Shown here: positions 38,565-48,388 of the stretch, piece by piece
Layout: every line of letters starts with the position of its first letter
How positions within the stretch are numbered: the first letter of the stretch is position 1
From: Ralstonia pickettii
Lineage (GTDB): Bacteria; Pseudomonadota; Gammaproteobacteria; Burkholderiales; Burkholderiaceae
Length of the DNA stretch: 64,000 nt
Assembly: GCF_000607165.1 (NCBI RefSeq)
Contig: NZ_JFZG01000024.1
Coordinates: 372,001 to 436,000, forward strand
Direction of reading: 5' to 3'
The notes under the pieces: generated by a model
What the model was told of the DNA's origin: nothing
Seen by the model: only the letters and a program-made list of their open reading frames with translations
The model's database searches: none
Made by a program: the position numbers and the translations under genes

Positions 38565-41384
38565 TCAGGTGTGCAGCAGGGCGACTGGCAGATGCGCCAG
38601 CACTTGGCCCAACGCCAGGCGGGGGCTGTGCAGCGTCTGGCCGTCAAAAGCGCTCTGCAGCGGAGCGTGCGACAGCGCGGACGGCAGACAGACCGTGGTG
38701 TCCCGCCATGCACCCTCCGCAAACGTTGGTGTGGCGGCATGGAGCAGGGCCGAGGCATGCAGCGGCACGATCGTGACGACCGCCTGGGCGCCATGCACAC
38801 GCGCAAACGCTAGCACGTGCTGTGCGCCGCTACCGGTCACGGCCAGCGGTTGGTAGTCACCGGATTCAAACACGGCTGGCAGCGCGGCACGCAGGGCCAG
38901 TGCACGCGCCAGTACGGCTTGCTTGATGCGCCCGTCGGTCCAATGCGCGAGCAGCGACGCGAGGCTGTGCCCAGCATGCATGTGCAATGCCCGCAATGCG
39001 CGATGCCGCGCGGCATAGTCGACGGGCCGGCGGTTGTCGGGATCAACGAGGCTGGTGTCCCAGAAGTCGGCGCCCTGGTAGAGGTCGGGCACGCCGGGCA
39101 GCGTGGTGCGCAGCAAGGTCTGGGCGAGGCCGTTGATGGCGGCGGCCGGCGCCACGCTTTGCACGAAGGCGGAGAGCGAGGGCAGGAAGGTCGAGGCCGC
39201 CTCGCCCGTCAGTAGCGTAAAGACGAAATCGCGGCTGGCCGCTTCGTAGTCCGCATCGGGTGCGAACCAGTCAGTGCGCAGCTTGGCTTCGCGCTGCGCT
39301 TTTTCCTGCCACTGCGCGACGCGCTCGGCCAGCTCGCGCACGGCATCGGCGTCATGCCAGTCCAGATCCGCCGGCCAGATGCCCACCAGCGTTTGATACA
39401 GCATCCACTGCGCAGCGGGCGAAGGGGCAGGCCCTGTAGGCAGTGGGCGCACCCAAGCAGCGTGTTCTGTGCGCCATTGGTGTGCGGCGGCCAACCATTG
39501 CGTGGGCCGCTCCGACAGCACGGCCAACCGCGCACGCACGTCTTCGCCGCGCTTGTGATCGTGCGTGGCGGTGGTGAGCATCGCGTGCGGCCAGGTGTGG
39601 GCGCGCGCTTGCATGGCGTGATGGAACGCGTTGGCGCTCATGGAAAACGCACCCGGATCCGCGCCGACCTCGTTGCGCGACAGCAGCCGGCCGTAGCGAT
39701 AACACGCGGTGTCTTCCACCGCCTTGGCCGCCACTGGCGATGACAATTGTTGGCACCGGCGCAACGCCAGTTGGCCCAGCTTGTCTTGCCCTGCCGGTTG
39801 CCCGCCCAGCCATGCATCAAGCCAGCCGAGCACAGGCTGGTCGACGCGCCGCAGGCAGGTCGCCGCGCCGGACATGGCGGTTTGCAAGATCGCCGAATCC
39901 TGCGCATCGCGTTGTTGCGCATTCGCATAGGTTCGATACACCGGGAAGTGGACGATCACCTCGGCCAGCGCGCGGCGGATGGCGTGCCACGTCACGTCGT
40001 GGCTGTTGCGGTTCTGCTGTGCCACCGCGTGCAGCGCCGACGTGGCTGCATCGAGTTCTGCAGAAAAGTGCGCATGCAGGACCTGACGACGTGCGGGTAC
40101 AGCCGTGGCTGAGAACGGCGCTTCAGCCGCCGGTGCACCAATCCACTCAAGCCAGCCCTGGGTGAGCGCGGTCTCGCCGTGCGCATCGTGCAACAGCGCG
40201 CCTACCTGGTTCATGAAATCGTAGCCGCTGGTGCCGTCGACGCCCCAGTCGGTGCGCATGGGTTCATCGCTGGCGAGGATCTTTTCGACGACGATCCAGG
40301 GGCGACTCGTGAGCCTGTCGGCGGGGCGTGCGGCGTGTTCGGCTTGCAGGCGGCGGCGTAGCTGGCGGCAGTAGGCGGCCGGGTCGGCCAGGCCATCAAC
40401 GTGGTCGATGCGCACACCGTCAATCCAACCCAGGCGATAGAGCCGGAACAGCAGCGCATGCGTGGCTTCAAACACCTCGGCACGCTCCATGCGCAGGCCA
40501 GCCAGCGAGCCGATATCGAAGAAGCGGCGCCAGTTGATCTCATCGTTGGCGGTGCGCCAGTGGGCAAGGCGCCAATGCTGCCGTGCCATCAACGCGTCAA
40601 GCTGATCGGGTTGCGCGTTGAGCAAGCGCACAGCCTCGGCGATGTGTGCGGCACCGGCTTCCGTGGTGGCGAGGTTGCGCAGCGCGTCGCGTGCTTCGTC
40701 GGTGCGTTCGCGGCGCGTGCGCAGCGAGCGGATCGTGCCGAGCGCGACAAAACGGTCGGCCACCGCGTGGATGGCGGTGTCTGTGTTGCCCGTGCGGAGC
40801 AGCGCGGCATAGTCGGCCAGCGCGATCGGGAAACGGTGGTCGTAATACGCGATCGCCAGCCGCGCGGCCGTGTCGTCGTAGGTCAGCTGCAGTCGGCTGT
40901 CGGCGAGTGCGTCAGCGTAGTTTTCGCCCAGGAAGGGCGCGAGCACCTTGTTGCGCAGCGCCGGGTTGGGCGGCTGCCAGTCGATATCGAAAAAGTTGGC
41001 GTAGGCGCTGTCTGGACCGGATTCGAGCACATCCAGCCACCACCCGTTGTGTGCGCCGCCCACGCCCATGTGGTTCGGCACGATATCGACGATGAGCCCC
41101 ATGCCGCGCGCATGCAGCGCATCCACCAACTGTTCGAGCGCGCGTTCGCCGCCCAGCTCGGGGTTCACGTGTGTGGGGTCGACCACGTCATAGCCATGCG
41201 TCGAGCCCGGTTGCGCCGTGGTGATGGGCGATGTGTACAGATGCGAGATGCCGAGCGCGGCAAAGTCATCCACCAACGCGCGCGCATGGTCGAACGTAAA
41301 GTCGCGGTGCAATTGCAGCCGCACCGTAGCGCGCGGCACACGCTGGAGGGCGACAGGCGGGAGGTGTGTGGTCGGTTCGCTCAT
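38565..41384 (-). CDS. treY: Malto-oligosyltrehalose synthase
   Basis: This GH13 enzyme has 939 residues. Motifs include VDIVPNHMGVGGAHNGWWLD (region I), GVRIDHVDGLADP with the nucleophile Asp near residue 328, WIVVEKILASDE with the acid near 368, and TATHDHKRGEDVRARLAVLS. It turns the reducing-end bond of maltodextrins into an alpha,alpha-1,1 linkage, the first step of the TreYZ route. It is the last gene of the minus-strand locus. Its start overlaps malQ's stop by four bases (ATGA-type), so translation is coupled. No T-tailed terminator is obvious after it; a weak CCCGT/ACGGG hairpin lies there. Confidence 0.95.
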   Translation of the reverse strand: MSEPTTHLPPVALQRVPRATVRLQLHRDFTFDHARALVDDFAALGISHLYTSPITTAQPGSTHGYDVVDPTHVNPELGGERALEQLVDALHARGMGLIVDIVPNHMGVGGAHNGWWLDVLESGPDSAYANFFDIDWQPPNPALRNKVLAPFLGENYADALADSRLQLTYDDTAARLAIAYYDHRFPIALADYAALLRTGNTDTAIHAVADRFVALGTIRSLRTRRERTDEARDALRNLATTEAGAAHIAEAVRLLNAQPDQLDALMARQHWRLAHWRTANDEINWRRFFDIGSLAGLRMERAEVFEATHALLFRLYRLGWIDGVRIDHVDGLADPAAYCRQLRRRLQAEHAARPADRLTSRPWIVVEKILASDEPMRTDWGVDGTSGYDFMNQVGALLHDAHGETALTQGWLEWIGAPAAEAPFSATAVPARRQVLHAHFSAELDAATSALHAVAQQNRNSHDVTWHAIRRALAEVIVHFPVYRTYANAQQRDAQDSAILQTAMSGAATCLRRVDQPVLGWLDAWLGGQPAGQDKLGQLALRRCQQLSSPVAAKAVEDTACYRYGRLLSRNEVGADPGAFSMSANAFHHAMQARAHTWPHAMLTTATHDHKRGEDVRARLAVLSERPTQWLAAAHQWRTEHAAWVRPLPTGPAPSPAAQWMLYQTLVGIWPADLDWHDADAVRELAERVAQWQEKAQREAKLRTDWFAPDADYEAASRDFVFTLLTGEAASTFLPSLSAFVQSVAPAAAINGLAQTLLRTTLPGVPDLYQGADFWDTSLVDPDNRRPVDYAARHRALRALHMHAGHSLASLLAHWTDGRIKQAVLARALALRAALPAVFESGDYQPLAVTGSGAQHVLAFARVHGAQAVVTIVPLHASALLHAATPTFAEGAWRDTTVCLPSALSHAPLQSAFDGQTLHSPRLALGQVLAHLPVALLHT

Positions 41385-43663
41385 GGCGTGTTGATGCGCG
41401 CGTTGGCCAGCGCGGACAGGCGCGCCTGCACCGTGGGCGCGTCGAGCAGCGTGTCGGACGGCCCGGGCAGGCGACGCCGCCAGTTCGGGTGGGTGTCGAT
41501 CGTGCTTGGCAGGTTCGGCTGCTCGACAAGGCCCAGCAGGTCTTCCAGCGGCACCAGTGCAAGCGGCGTATTGGCAGCGCCGGTGAACGCGGTGGCCGCC
41601 GTGGCAAAGTCCTGCGCGCTGGCTTGCAGGATGACTTCGGCTTGCGCCGCGGTGGCCACGCGCGCCTGTTCCACCGCAGCCAGCAGGGGCGCTACGCCGA
41701 TCATCGGCACACCGCCATCGGCCAGCACCAGGCGGTTATGTTCTGCAAAGGCCGCCACCAGCGCGGCGCGATCGTCCATGCGGCGTGCGTGCGCTTCGCC
41801 CTCGGTCATGCCGGCGGGCAGCAGGCCGAGCTGGGCTTGCCAGCGCAGATCGTTGCCGATCCACCAGCCGACGAGCGTGGGCAGATCGTGCGTGCTCGTC
41901 ATCGCCACCGACGCCGGCGCCCATGTGCGCGGCGCCTTGAAGGGGGCTTCGTCGCGCGTGTACTCGCGCTCGAACCAGAGGATGCGCATGCCGAGCAGGC
42001 CCTCGTCGGCAAGCCTGTCGCGCAGGCCCGGTGGCACGGTGCCAAGGTCTTCGCCAATGACGATGCAGCGGTTGCGCCACGATTCCAGCGCCACCAGCCG
42101 CAGCAGATCCTGCATCGGGTAGCGCAGGTACACGCCGTCGAGCGGCGGGGCGCCATCGGGAATCACCCACAGCCGCATCAGCCCGAGCACGTGGTCGATG
42201 CGCACGCCGCCGGGCACGGCCATCACCGCGCGCAGCATCTCGATAAAGGCCGAAAAGCCCTGCGTGCGCATGGCGCGCGGGCTGAAGGTGGTCAGGCCCC
42301 AGCCTTGGCCCTGCGCGTTGAACACGTCGGGCGGCGCCCCCACCGTCACGCCGATCAGCAAGTCGCGCTGCCGCGCCCACGCGTGGCTGCCCGCGCTGTC
42401 GGTGCCCACAGCCAGATCGGCGATGAGGCCGATGGCCATGCCGGCGTTTTCCGCAGTGCGCTGCGCGAGGGCCCACTGGCGTGTCGCAGCCCATTGCAGG
42501 AAGAGGTGGAAATTCACCGCATCTTCATGCTCGCGTGCGAAGGCCTGCACGCCCAGATAGCTCGGATGTTGATACTGCTCGGGCCACTGCTTCCAATGCG
42601 CGGGTCCAAGGTGCGCATTCAGTGCCTCAAAGTGCGCGTGATCGCGCAGGCTCGTGCCGCCATCAATACAGTACGCGCGAAAATCATCCAGCAGCATCTG
42701 GGCGACAGTGTCCCCAAGCGGCGCCTGCAGTAAGCGGCGATGCAGCGCGCGCAGTACCGTCATGCGGGCGTTGCCGCTGGCGGGCCAGTCGATGAGTTGC
42801 GCGGCTTCCAGGCGGGCATAGTCAGCCACGAGGTTGCAGTCGACCACGGCTTGCCGCACGGCTTCGTCCCCAAAGAGCGCGGCGGGGTCGATCATCCACG
42901 CGTTCAGGAACAGGCGGCTCGATGGCGAGTACGGCGAATAGCGGCGCGCGTCGGCCGTGAACATGGCATGCACGGGGCTCAGCGCCAATGCATCCGCACC
43001 GCGCTGCGCAAGGTGCCGCGCCAGCGTGCCCGCAGCGGTGTAGTCGCCCAGGCCGGCGCTGCTGGCGGCGCGTTCGGCATCGCATCGCAAGCCGTAGAGC
43101 TGCGCGGATGCTCCCCACAGGCGGGTGTCGGTGGGACGATCGTGCTGTCGCAGGGCATCGGCCACGCCATAGCAACGCGCTGGGGCAATGGCGAGCGTGG
43201 CTTCGATCACGGTGCCAGGCCCGGCGTCGATGGTCAGGCGGTGGTAGCCCACGGCCTGCACCGGCGCCAGGCGCAGCGTTGCGTGGTGCTCGCTTGCGCT
43301 GACGCTGATCTTGCCCTCGGTGCTGCCGTCGGACTCAAAGTCGACGCGATAGGTTTGTCCGCCCAGCAACGCAGCTTGGGGCGCCGAGGTCTGCAGCACG
43401 ATCGGCTGCCCGACCACGCCGGTCACAAGCGGCGGTATGGCGACCGCTTCGGCTTCTGCGCGCAGGCGCGCCTGGCTTTCCGACACCTGGGCGGGCGAGC
43501 CGGCCGGCAGGCTCAGTGTGAAGAGCACGGCGCGCAGCACTTCGTCGGCCACGCGCATGGGGCGGCTGGCGGCGTCTTCCCAGTCGACCAGTAGACCGGC
43601 ATCGGTGGCCAGTTGCTGGAGCGGCGTGCGCTGCGTGCCTGAGGAGTGGTTCGTGCGGTCCAT
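41381..43663 (-). CDS. malQ: 4-alpha-glucanotransferase (amylomaltase)
   Basis: This GH77 enzyme has 760 residues, longer than the usual 500-700 because of an N-terminal beta domain of about 150 residues. The catalytic signatures are VRIDHVLGLMRLWVIP (nucleophile Asp near 488), IGEDLGTVPPGLRD (acid Glu near 537) and TSTHDLPTLVGWW. It moves maltosyl units between chains and so supplies longer maltodextrins for TreY. It lies between treZ and treY, with a 22-base gap to treZ and a four-base overlap with treY. Confidence 0.95.
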   Translation of the reverse strand: MDRTNHSSGTQRTPLQQLATDAGLLVDWEDAASRPMRVADEVLRAVLFTLSLPAGSPAQVSESQARLRAEAEAVAIPPLVTGVVGQPIVLQTSAPQAALLGGQTYRVDFESDGSTEGKISVSASEHHATLRLAPVQAVGYHRLTIDAGPGTVIEATLAIAPARCYGVADALRQHDRPTDTRLWGASAQLYGLRCDAERAASSAGLGDYTAAGTLARHLAQRGADALALSPVHAMFTADARRYSPYSPSSRLFLNAWMIDPAALFGDEAVRQAVVDCNLVADYARLEAAQLIDWPASGNARMTVLRALHRRLLQAPLGDTVAQMLLDDFRAYCIDGGTSLRDHAHFEALNAHLGPAHWKQWPEQYQHPSYLGVQAFAREHEDAVNFHLFLQWAATRQWALAQRTAENAGMAIGLIADLAVGTDSAGSHAWARQRDLLIGVTVGAPPDVFNAQGQGWGLTTFSPRAMRTQGFSAFIEMLRAVMAVPGGVRIDHVLGLMRLWVIPDGAPPLDGVYLRYPMQDLLRLVALESWRNRCIVIGEDLGTVPPGLRDRLADEGLLGMRILWFEREYTRDEAPFKAPRTWAPASVAMTSTHDLPTLVGWWIGNDLRWQAQLGLLPAGMTEGEAHARRMDDRAALVAAFAEHNRLVLADGGVPMIGVAPLLAAVEQARVATAAQAEVILQASAQDFATAATAFTGAANTPLALVPLEDLLGLVEQPNLPSTIDTHPNWRRRLPGPSDTLLDAPTVQARLSALANARINTP

Positions 43664-43685
43664 GGTGCGTTGTGGTTGTCAGCCG

Positions 43686-45527
43686 TCAGGTAGGCGACGG
43701 CGTGTGCAGCAATGCCACGCACGCGCGCTCCGGCAGGCGGTGCGCGATGAGCGCTGCGGCCGCACCTTCACGCGATTCGTGCAGCAGATCGGCAGGGCTG
43801 CCTGCCAGGACCGTGGGCACCGCCACGGGTTGATCGGCCAGATTGAGCATCAGCGTAAGGACGCTGCCATCGCCCATGCGCCAGCGGGCAATGGCGCCGG
43901 CGTGGCCCAGCGCCACCGCGTCGAGTGCGCGCGCATTGGGCAGCCGCGGGATGATTTGCGCGTGACGCAGCGCCAGCAGGCGGTGCATGCGGTTCAGCGT
44001 GTTGAGTGGCCCGGGTTGGGTCAGGTTCGCCTCGCCGGGACAGGAGGCGAGGTAGGTGCGCTCGTCGTTCGGGTCGGGGATGCGCTCGCGCTGGTGCGGA
44101 TCGGCAAACGCCTCGAACTTCGCAAACTCCCGACGCCGGCCTTCCCGCACGGCTTCGGCCAGCATGCCGTGGTGGCTGGTGAAGTACTGGAACGGGCACG
44201 TGCTGCCCCATTCTTCACCCATGAAGAGCATCGGAATCTGCGGGCTCAGCAGCAACAGCACTTGCGCGGCGTGCAACGCATCGGGGTGCGCAAGCTGCGT
44301 CAGCCGTTCGCCAAAAGCGCGGTTGCCGATCTGATCGTGGTTCTGCAGGAACAGCACGAACGCGCTGGGCGGCAGGTGCGCGCTGGGCTCACCGCGCGGT
44401 GCGTTTTCGTGGATGGGTGACGGCTCGCCCTGGTAGCAGAAACCGTCCTGCAGTACGCGCGCGAGGCGCTCTGCTGGCGCATCGGCGTAGGCCGCGTAAT
44501 AGGCTTCGCGCTCGCCGGTCAGCAGCACGTGCAGCACGTTGTGGCCGTCGTCGTTCCACTGCGCTTCGAAGTCGCCATGGGTGTTGCCATCGCGCAGCAG
44601 CGATGCGGCGTTGTGCTCGTTCTCCAGCACGAGGTGCACATGCCTGCCGGGTTCGACCGACAACTGCACGCGAGCGGCGAGTTCGCCCAGCCAGTCGCGC
44701 TCGGTGATGGCATGCACGGCGTCGAGTCGCAAGCCGTCAAAGCGGTATTCCAGCAGCCACATCAACGCGTTCTGGATGAAGAACTCGCGCACCTGCGGCA
44801 TGCGGAAATCGATCGCTGCGCCCCAGGGCGTATGCACATCGTCGCGGAAGAAGCGGCGCGCGTAGTGGTGCAGGTAATTGCCGTCGGGCCCGAAGTGGTT
44901 GTAGACGACATCGAGAAACACCATCATGCCCAGCCCGTGGGCAGTGTCGATCAACGCCTTGAGATCGTCCGGCGTGCCATAGCTGGCGTCGGGCGCGAAG
45001 GGCAATACGCCGTCGTAGCCCCAGTTGCGCGCGCCCGGAAATTCCGCCACCGGCATCAACTCGACGGCCGTGATGCCCAGCCGTGCCAGTTCGGGCAGCC
45101 GCCCGCGCACACCCTTGAAGCCGCCCAGCGTGCCGACGTGCAGTTCGTACAACACCGTCTCGTGCCAGGGCCGGCCCTGCCAGTTGGCGTGCTGCCAGCG
45201 GTAGCGCTGCGGATCGACGACGAGGCTTGGGCCGGGGATGTCCTGCCACTGTGCGCGTGCGGCTGGGTCGGGTACGGACAGCGTCACGCCGTCCCGATTG
45301 GTGATGCGATACCGATAGCACGTGCCGGCGCCCACGGGTGCCACCGCTGCATACCAACCGTCGGGTTCGGCGTCCATGCGGATGGCTTCGTCGCCGCGCG
45401 CCTCGTCTAGGTCGACCCAGGCGGCGGTCGCGTCAGGTGCCCACAGGCGGAAGCGGGTGTTGCCGTCAGCCAGGACGGTGGCGCCAAACGGCATGTCGTG
45501 CGCAAACCGGGGGGCGGGTGCGGTCAT
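43686..45527 (-). CDS. treZ: Malto-oligosyltrehalose trehalohydrolase
   Basis: The product has 613 residues. An N-terminal E-set/CBM48-like domain (FGATVLADGNTRFRLWAPDA) is followed by a GH13 barrel with [32 protein letters not shown] (nucleophile near 267), LVLENEHNAASLL and FVLFLQNHDQIGNRAFG. It releases free trehalose from the TreY product. Its start overlaps the end of glgX by four bases, so the glgX-treZ-malQ-treY genes look like one translationally coupled unit. Together with TreY it provides trehalose, which TreS can also turn into maltose for the GlgE route. Confidence 0.95.
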   Translation of the reverse strand: MTAPAPRFAHDMPFGATVLADGNTRFRLWAPDATAAWVDLDEARGDEAIRMDAEPDGWYAAVAPVGAGTCYRYRITNRDGVTLSVPDPAARAQWQDIPGPSLVVDPQRYRWQHANWQGRPWHETVLYELHVGTLGGFKGVRGRLPELARLGITAVELMPVAEFPGARNWGYDGVLPFAPDASYGTPDDLKALIDTAHGLGMMVFLDVVYNHFGPDGNYLHHYARRFFRDDVHTPWGAAIDFRMPQVREFFIQNALMWLLEYRFDGLRLDAVHAITERDWLGELAARVQLSVEPGRHVHLVLENEHNAASLLRDGNTHGDFEAQWNDDGHNVLHVLLTGEREAYYAAYADAPAERLARVLQDGFCYQGEPSPIHENAPRGEPSAHLPPSAFVLFLQNHDQIGNRAFGERLTQLAHPDALHAAQVLLLLSPQIPMLFMGEEWGSTCPFQYFTSHHGMLAEAVREGRRREFAKFEAFADPHQRERIPDPNDERTYLASCPGEANLTQPGPLNTLNRMHRLLALRHAQIIPRLPNARALDAVALGHAGAIARWRMGDGSVLTLMLNLADQPVAVPTVLAGSPADLLHESREGAAAALIAHRLPERACVALLHTPSPT

Positions 45528-47812
45528 CGCGTGGCGTCTCCATTGTCGTCGTTGGCTGCGGGGCCGGCGGTTTGGGCAGTGCGCTCCTCGTCGGGGATGG
45601 GCTGTACGGGTGTTTCGTGTGGCGGGGCGTTGTGCGTTTCGGGAACGTGCCCGAGGGTTTCGCCACTGACGTCTGCATCGGGCTGCCCGGCAATTTGGGT
45701 GATCGTGGCGAGCTGCGTGGCGAGCAACAGCACGACGCTGCGCCCCGCCACTTTCAGCGTGCCGCTGCCGTGGGGGCGGGTGTCCTGCTCTGGTGCTGCG
45801 CTATCGATGGCGATTTGCCAATCCATGGCCGGCTCGGGCAGCGTGAAGGTCAGGTCCGTGGCGGCGCCGTTGATGAGCAGCAGTGCCACATGCGGACGCG
45901 CTTCGCCGTCGATGGTCTCGACACATGCGCGGCGCAGCGCCAACGCACGTGCCTCGCTGTCGTTCCACGCGTCGGGCGAGAGCACCTGACCGCGCTCATC
46001 AAACCAGGCGATGTCCGGTACGCCGGGCAGGATCTCGGTGTTGCCGTGCACGTAATGCGGCCAGCGCAGCGCGGGGCTTTCCTTGCGCAACGCGATCAGC
46101 CGTGCCGTATAGCGCGCGAGCGCCTGCCCCGGGTCTTTCTCCAGCAACGACCAATCGAGCCAGGACAGCGCGTTGTCTTGGCAGTAGGCATTGTTGTTGC
46201 CGTCTTGCGTGCGGCCGAACTCGTCGCCCGCCAGCAGCATCGGCGTGCCGTTGGAGAAGAACACCGTGGCCAGCAGCGCGCGTGTCACGCGTTCACGCAG
46301 GGCTTGGATGGCGGTGTCGTCCGTCGGGCCTTCCGTGCCCCAGTTGGCGCTGCAGTTGTCGTTGTGGCCGTCGCGGTTGTCTTCGCCGTTGGCCTCGTTG
46401 TGCTTGTCGGCGTAGCTCACGAGGTCGTGCAGCGTGAAGCCGTCGTGCGAGGCCACGTAGTTGACCGACGCCCAGGGCCGGCGGTGGCGGCGGTCGAAGA
46501 GGTCGCCACTGCCGGTCAGGCGCGCGGCAAGGTCTGGGCGCTGTCCGGAATCGCCACGCCAGAAGCGGCGGATGCCATCGCGAAATCGGTCGTTCCATTC
46601 GGCAAAGCCGGGCGGATGGTTGCCGACCTGATACCCATCGGGGCCCACGTCCCAGGGCTCTGCGATGAGCTTGACGGTGGAGAGCACCGGGTCCTGGCGT
46701 ATGGCATCGAAGAAGCCGGAGCCCGGATCGAAGCCGTTGCCCTCGCGCCCGAGCGTGACGCCCAGGTCAAAACGGAAGCCATCCACATGGAAGGCGTTGA
46801 CCCAGTAGCGCAGCGAATCCATCACCATCTGCAGCACGCGCGGGTGCGACAGGTTGAGCGTGTTACCGCAGCCAGTGTCGTTGATGTAGTAGCGCTCCTG
46901 GCCCGGCACGAGACGGTAGTAGCTCGCGTTGTCCAGCCCGCGGAACGATAGCGTCGGCCCCAGTTCGCTGCCTTCACACGTGTGGTTGTAGACCACATCG
47001 AGCAGCACCTCGATGCCCGCCGCATGCAGCCGCCGGATCGCCACCTTCAGCTCATGCAGCGATGGCGCCGACAGGTACGACGGCTCCGGCGCAAAGAAGC
47101 ACAGTGTGTTGTAGCCCCAGTAGTTGCGCAGGCCGCGCTCTACCAGGAACTGGTCCTGTAGGAAGGCGTGAATGGGCAGCAGCTCGATGGCGGTGATGCC
47201 CAGCCGCTGCAGGCGCTCGATGAAGACGCTGTCGCCCAGCGCGCTGAAGGTGCCGCGCTCAGGCGGCAGCAAGTCTTCGCGCAGCATCGACATCCCACGC
47301 ACATGTCCTTCATAGATGACCGTGCGCGACCACGGCGTGTTGGGGCGTATGTCGTTGCCCCAGTTGAACGACTCGTCGGTGACAACGGCCTTGGGCATGG
47401 CGGGGGCGCTGTCGCGGCGGTCGAATGAGAGGTCGCCACGATTGGAGTTCAGCCGATAGCCGAACAGCGCATCGGACCAGCGCAGCGCGCCTGCCAGCCG
47501 GCGGGCGTAGGGGTCGAGCAGCAGCTTGTGGGGGTTGAAGCGATGGCCATGCTGCGGCTCCCACGGGCCGTAGGCGCGGTAGCCGTAGACGAGGCCGGCT
47601 TCCACGCCGGGCAGGTAGCCATGCCAGACCTCATCGGTGCATTCGGGCAGTGCGAAGCGGGTCAGTTCCTTGCGGCCGGCCGGATCGAAGATGCAGAGTT
47701 CGATCTTGCTGGCGTTGGCGGAGAAGACAGCGAAGTTGATGCCCAGGCCGTCCCATTGGGCGCCTAGGGGGAAGGGTTTGCCGGGGGCAAGGGTTTTGGG
47801 GAAGCGGAGCAT
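45524..47812 (-). CDS. glgX: Glycogen debranching enzyme, GlgX
   Basis: The product has 762 residues. A CBM48 domain (LGAQWDGLGINFAVFSANAS) precedes a GH13 isoamylase-type barrel with VVYNHTCEGSELGP, VDGFRFDLGVTLGREG (nucleophile near 350), KLIAEPWDVGPDGYQVG and YVASHDGFTLHDLVSYADKH. It cuts alpha-1,6 branches from phosphorylase-limit dextrins. ATG 47812 is the family start; the open frame runs to 48103 only because it reads through the palindromic repeat. The C-terminal 45 residues after the beta domain are Pro/Thr/Glu-rich and unlike E. coli GlgX. It is the first gene after the repeat and may need its own promoter. Confidence 0.94.
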   Translation of the reverse strand: MLRFPKTLAPGKPFPLGAQWDGLGINFAVFSANASKIELCIFDPAGRKELTRFALPECTDEVWHGYLPGVEAGLVYGYRAYGPWEPQHGHRFNPHKLLLDPYARRLAGALRWSDALFGYRLNSNRGDLSFDRRDSAPAMPKAVVTDESFNWGNDIRPNTPWSRTVIYEGHVRGMSMLREDLLPPERGTFSALGDSVFIERLQRLGITAIELLPIHAFLQDQFLVERGLRNYWGYNTLCFFAPEPSYLSAPSLHELKVAIRRLHAAGIEVLLDVVYNHTCEGSELGPTLSFRGLDNASYYRLVPGQERYYINDTGCGNTLNLSHPRVLQMVMDSLRYWVNAFHVDGFRFDLGVTLGREGNGFDPGSGFFDAIRQDPVLSTVKLIAEPWDVGPDGYQVGNHPPGFAEWNDRFRDGIRRFWRGDSGQRPDLAARLTGSGDLFDRRHRRPWASVNYVASHDGFTLHDLVSYADKHNEANGEDNRDGHNDNCSANWGTEGPTDDTAIQALRERVTRALLATVFFSNGTPMLLAGDEFGRTQDGNNNAYCQDNALSWLDWSLLEKDPGQALARYTARLIALRKESPALRWPHYVHGNTEILPGVPDIAWFDERGQVLSPDAWNDSEARALALRRACVETIDGEARPHVALLLINGAATDLTFTLPEPAMDWQIAIDSAAPEQDTRPHGSGTLKVAGRSVVLLLATQLATITQIAGQPDADVSGETLGHVPETHNAPPHETPVQPIPDEERTAQTAGPAANDDNGDATR

Positions 47813-48388
47813 CAGTTCGTTGGTTTCAGAGTTGTCTTTGCGTTGGTGGTTTGCCTCCCTTTCGCCCCCTGCCGGGGCCGACTCACTTTTCTTTGTCTTG
47901 CCAAAGAAAAGTAAGCAAAAGAAAGGCGCGCCCGAGATGGCGAAAGACTCCTTGGATTTGTGTCGCGGGGAGGGAAGGGAGGCAAACTCGCTGCGCTCAG
48001 ACAGGCCTCCCTTCTTGATCCTCCCCGCAACAAAAATCCAAGGCGCCATCAAGGGCAGAAAAAGCAAACCATCGAGTGCAGGCGCAATACGTTCTCTCTC
48101 CATCAGTTCGCCGAGCAGCGCCCCGGCTTTGTCGCTTACCTTAGTGCTCCGCCGCGTTGGCCGTTTTTGCCCTAGATGGCGCCTTGAATTTTCGTAAGCG
48201 GGCGGAAAAAAGACGGGGAACTGTCTGAGCGAAGCGAGTTTTCCCCGTCTCCGTCCGGTTATGAAAATTCAAGGAATGGGTCGCCATCTTGGGCGCGCCT
48301 TTCTTTGCTTACTTTTCTTTGGCAAGACAAAGAAAGTGAGTCAGCCCCGGCAGGGGATGAAACAAGGGATGCACCACCAGCAAAAAAC
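47813..48388. repeat. Nested inverted-repeat element between glgB and glgX
   Basis: This gap holds no gene but a symmetrical element. Outer arms 47866-47933 and 48291-48356 are inverted copies of about 67 bases sharing CCCCTGCCGGGG, a CACTTTTCTTTGTCTTGCC block and AAGAAAAGTAAGC. Inside each lies a long hairpin: 47950-48043 (CCTTGGATTT...AAATCCAAGG) and 48182-48274 (CCTTGAATTTTC...GAAAATTCAAGG). Both hairpins carry the same tip sequence, ACTCGCTNCGCTCAGACAG, in opposite orientation. The centre is about 48060-48165. So the element is two inverted copies of a repeat unit of about 190 bases. No target-site duplication was found. From memory, similar units are frequent intergenic repeats in Ralstonia relatives. 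Confidence 0.85.

Noticed and set aside
47813-48103. N-terminal extension of GlgX by 97 residues
   Set aside because: The extension translates the inverted-repeat element; the family N-terminus starts at 47812.
47866-48356. CRISPR array or insertion sequence at the glgB-glgX repeat
   Set aside because: There are only two repeat units, in inverted orientation, with no regular spacers and no transposase frame.
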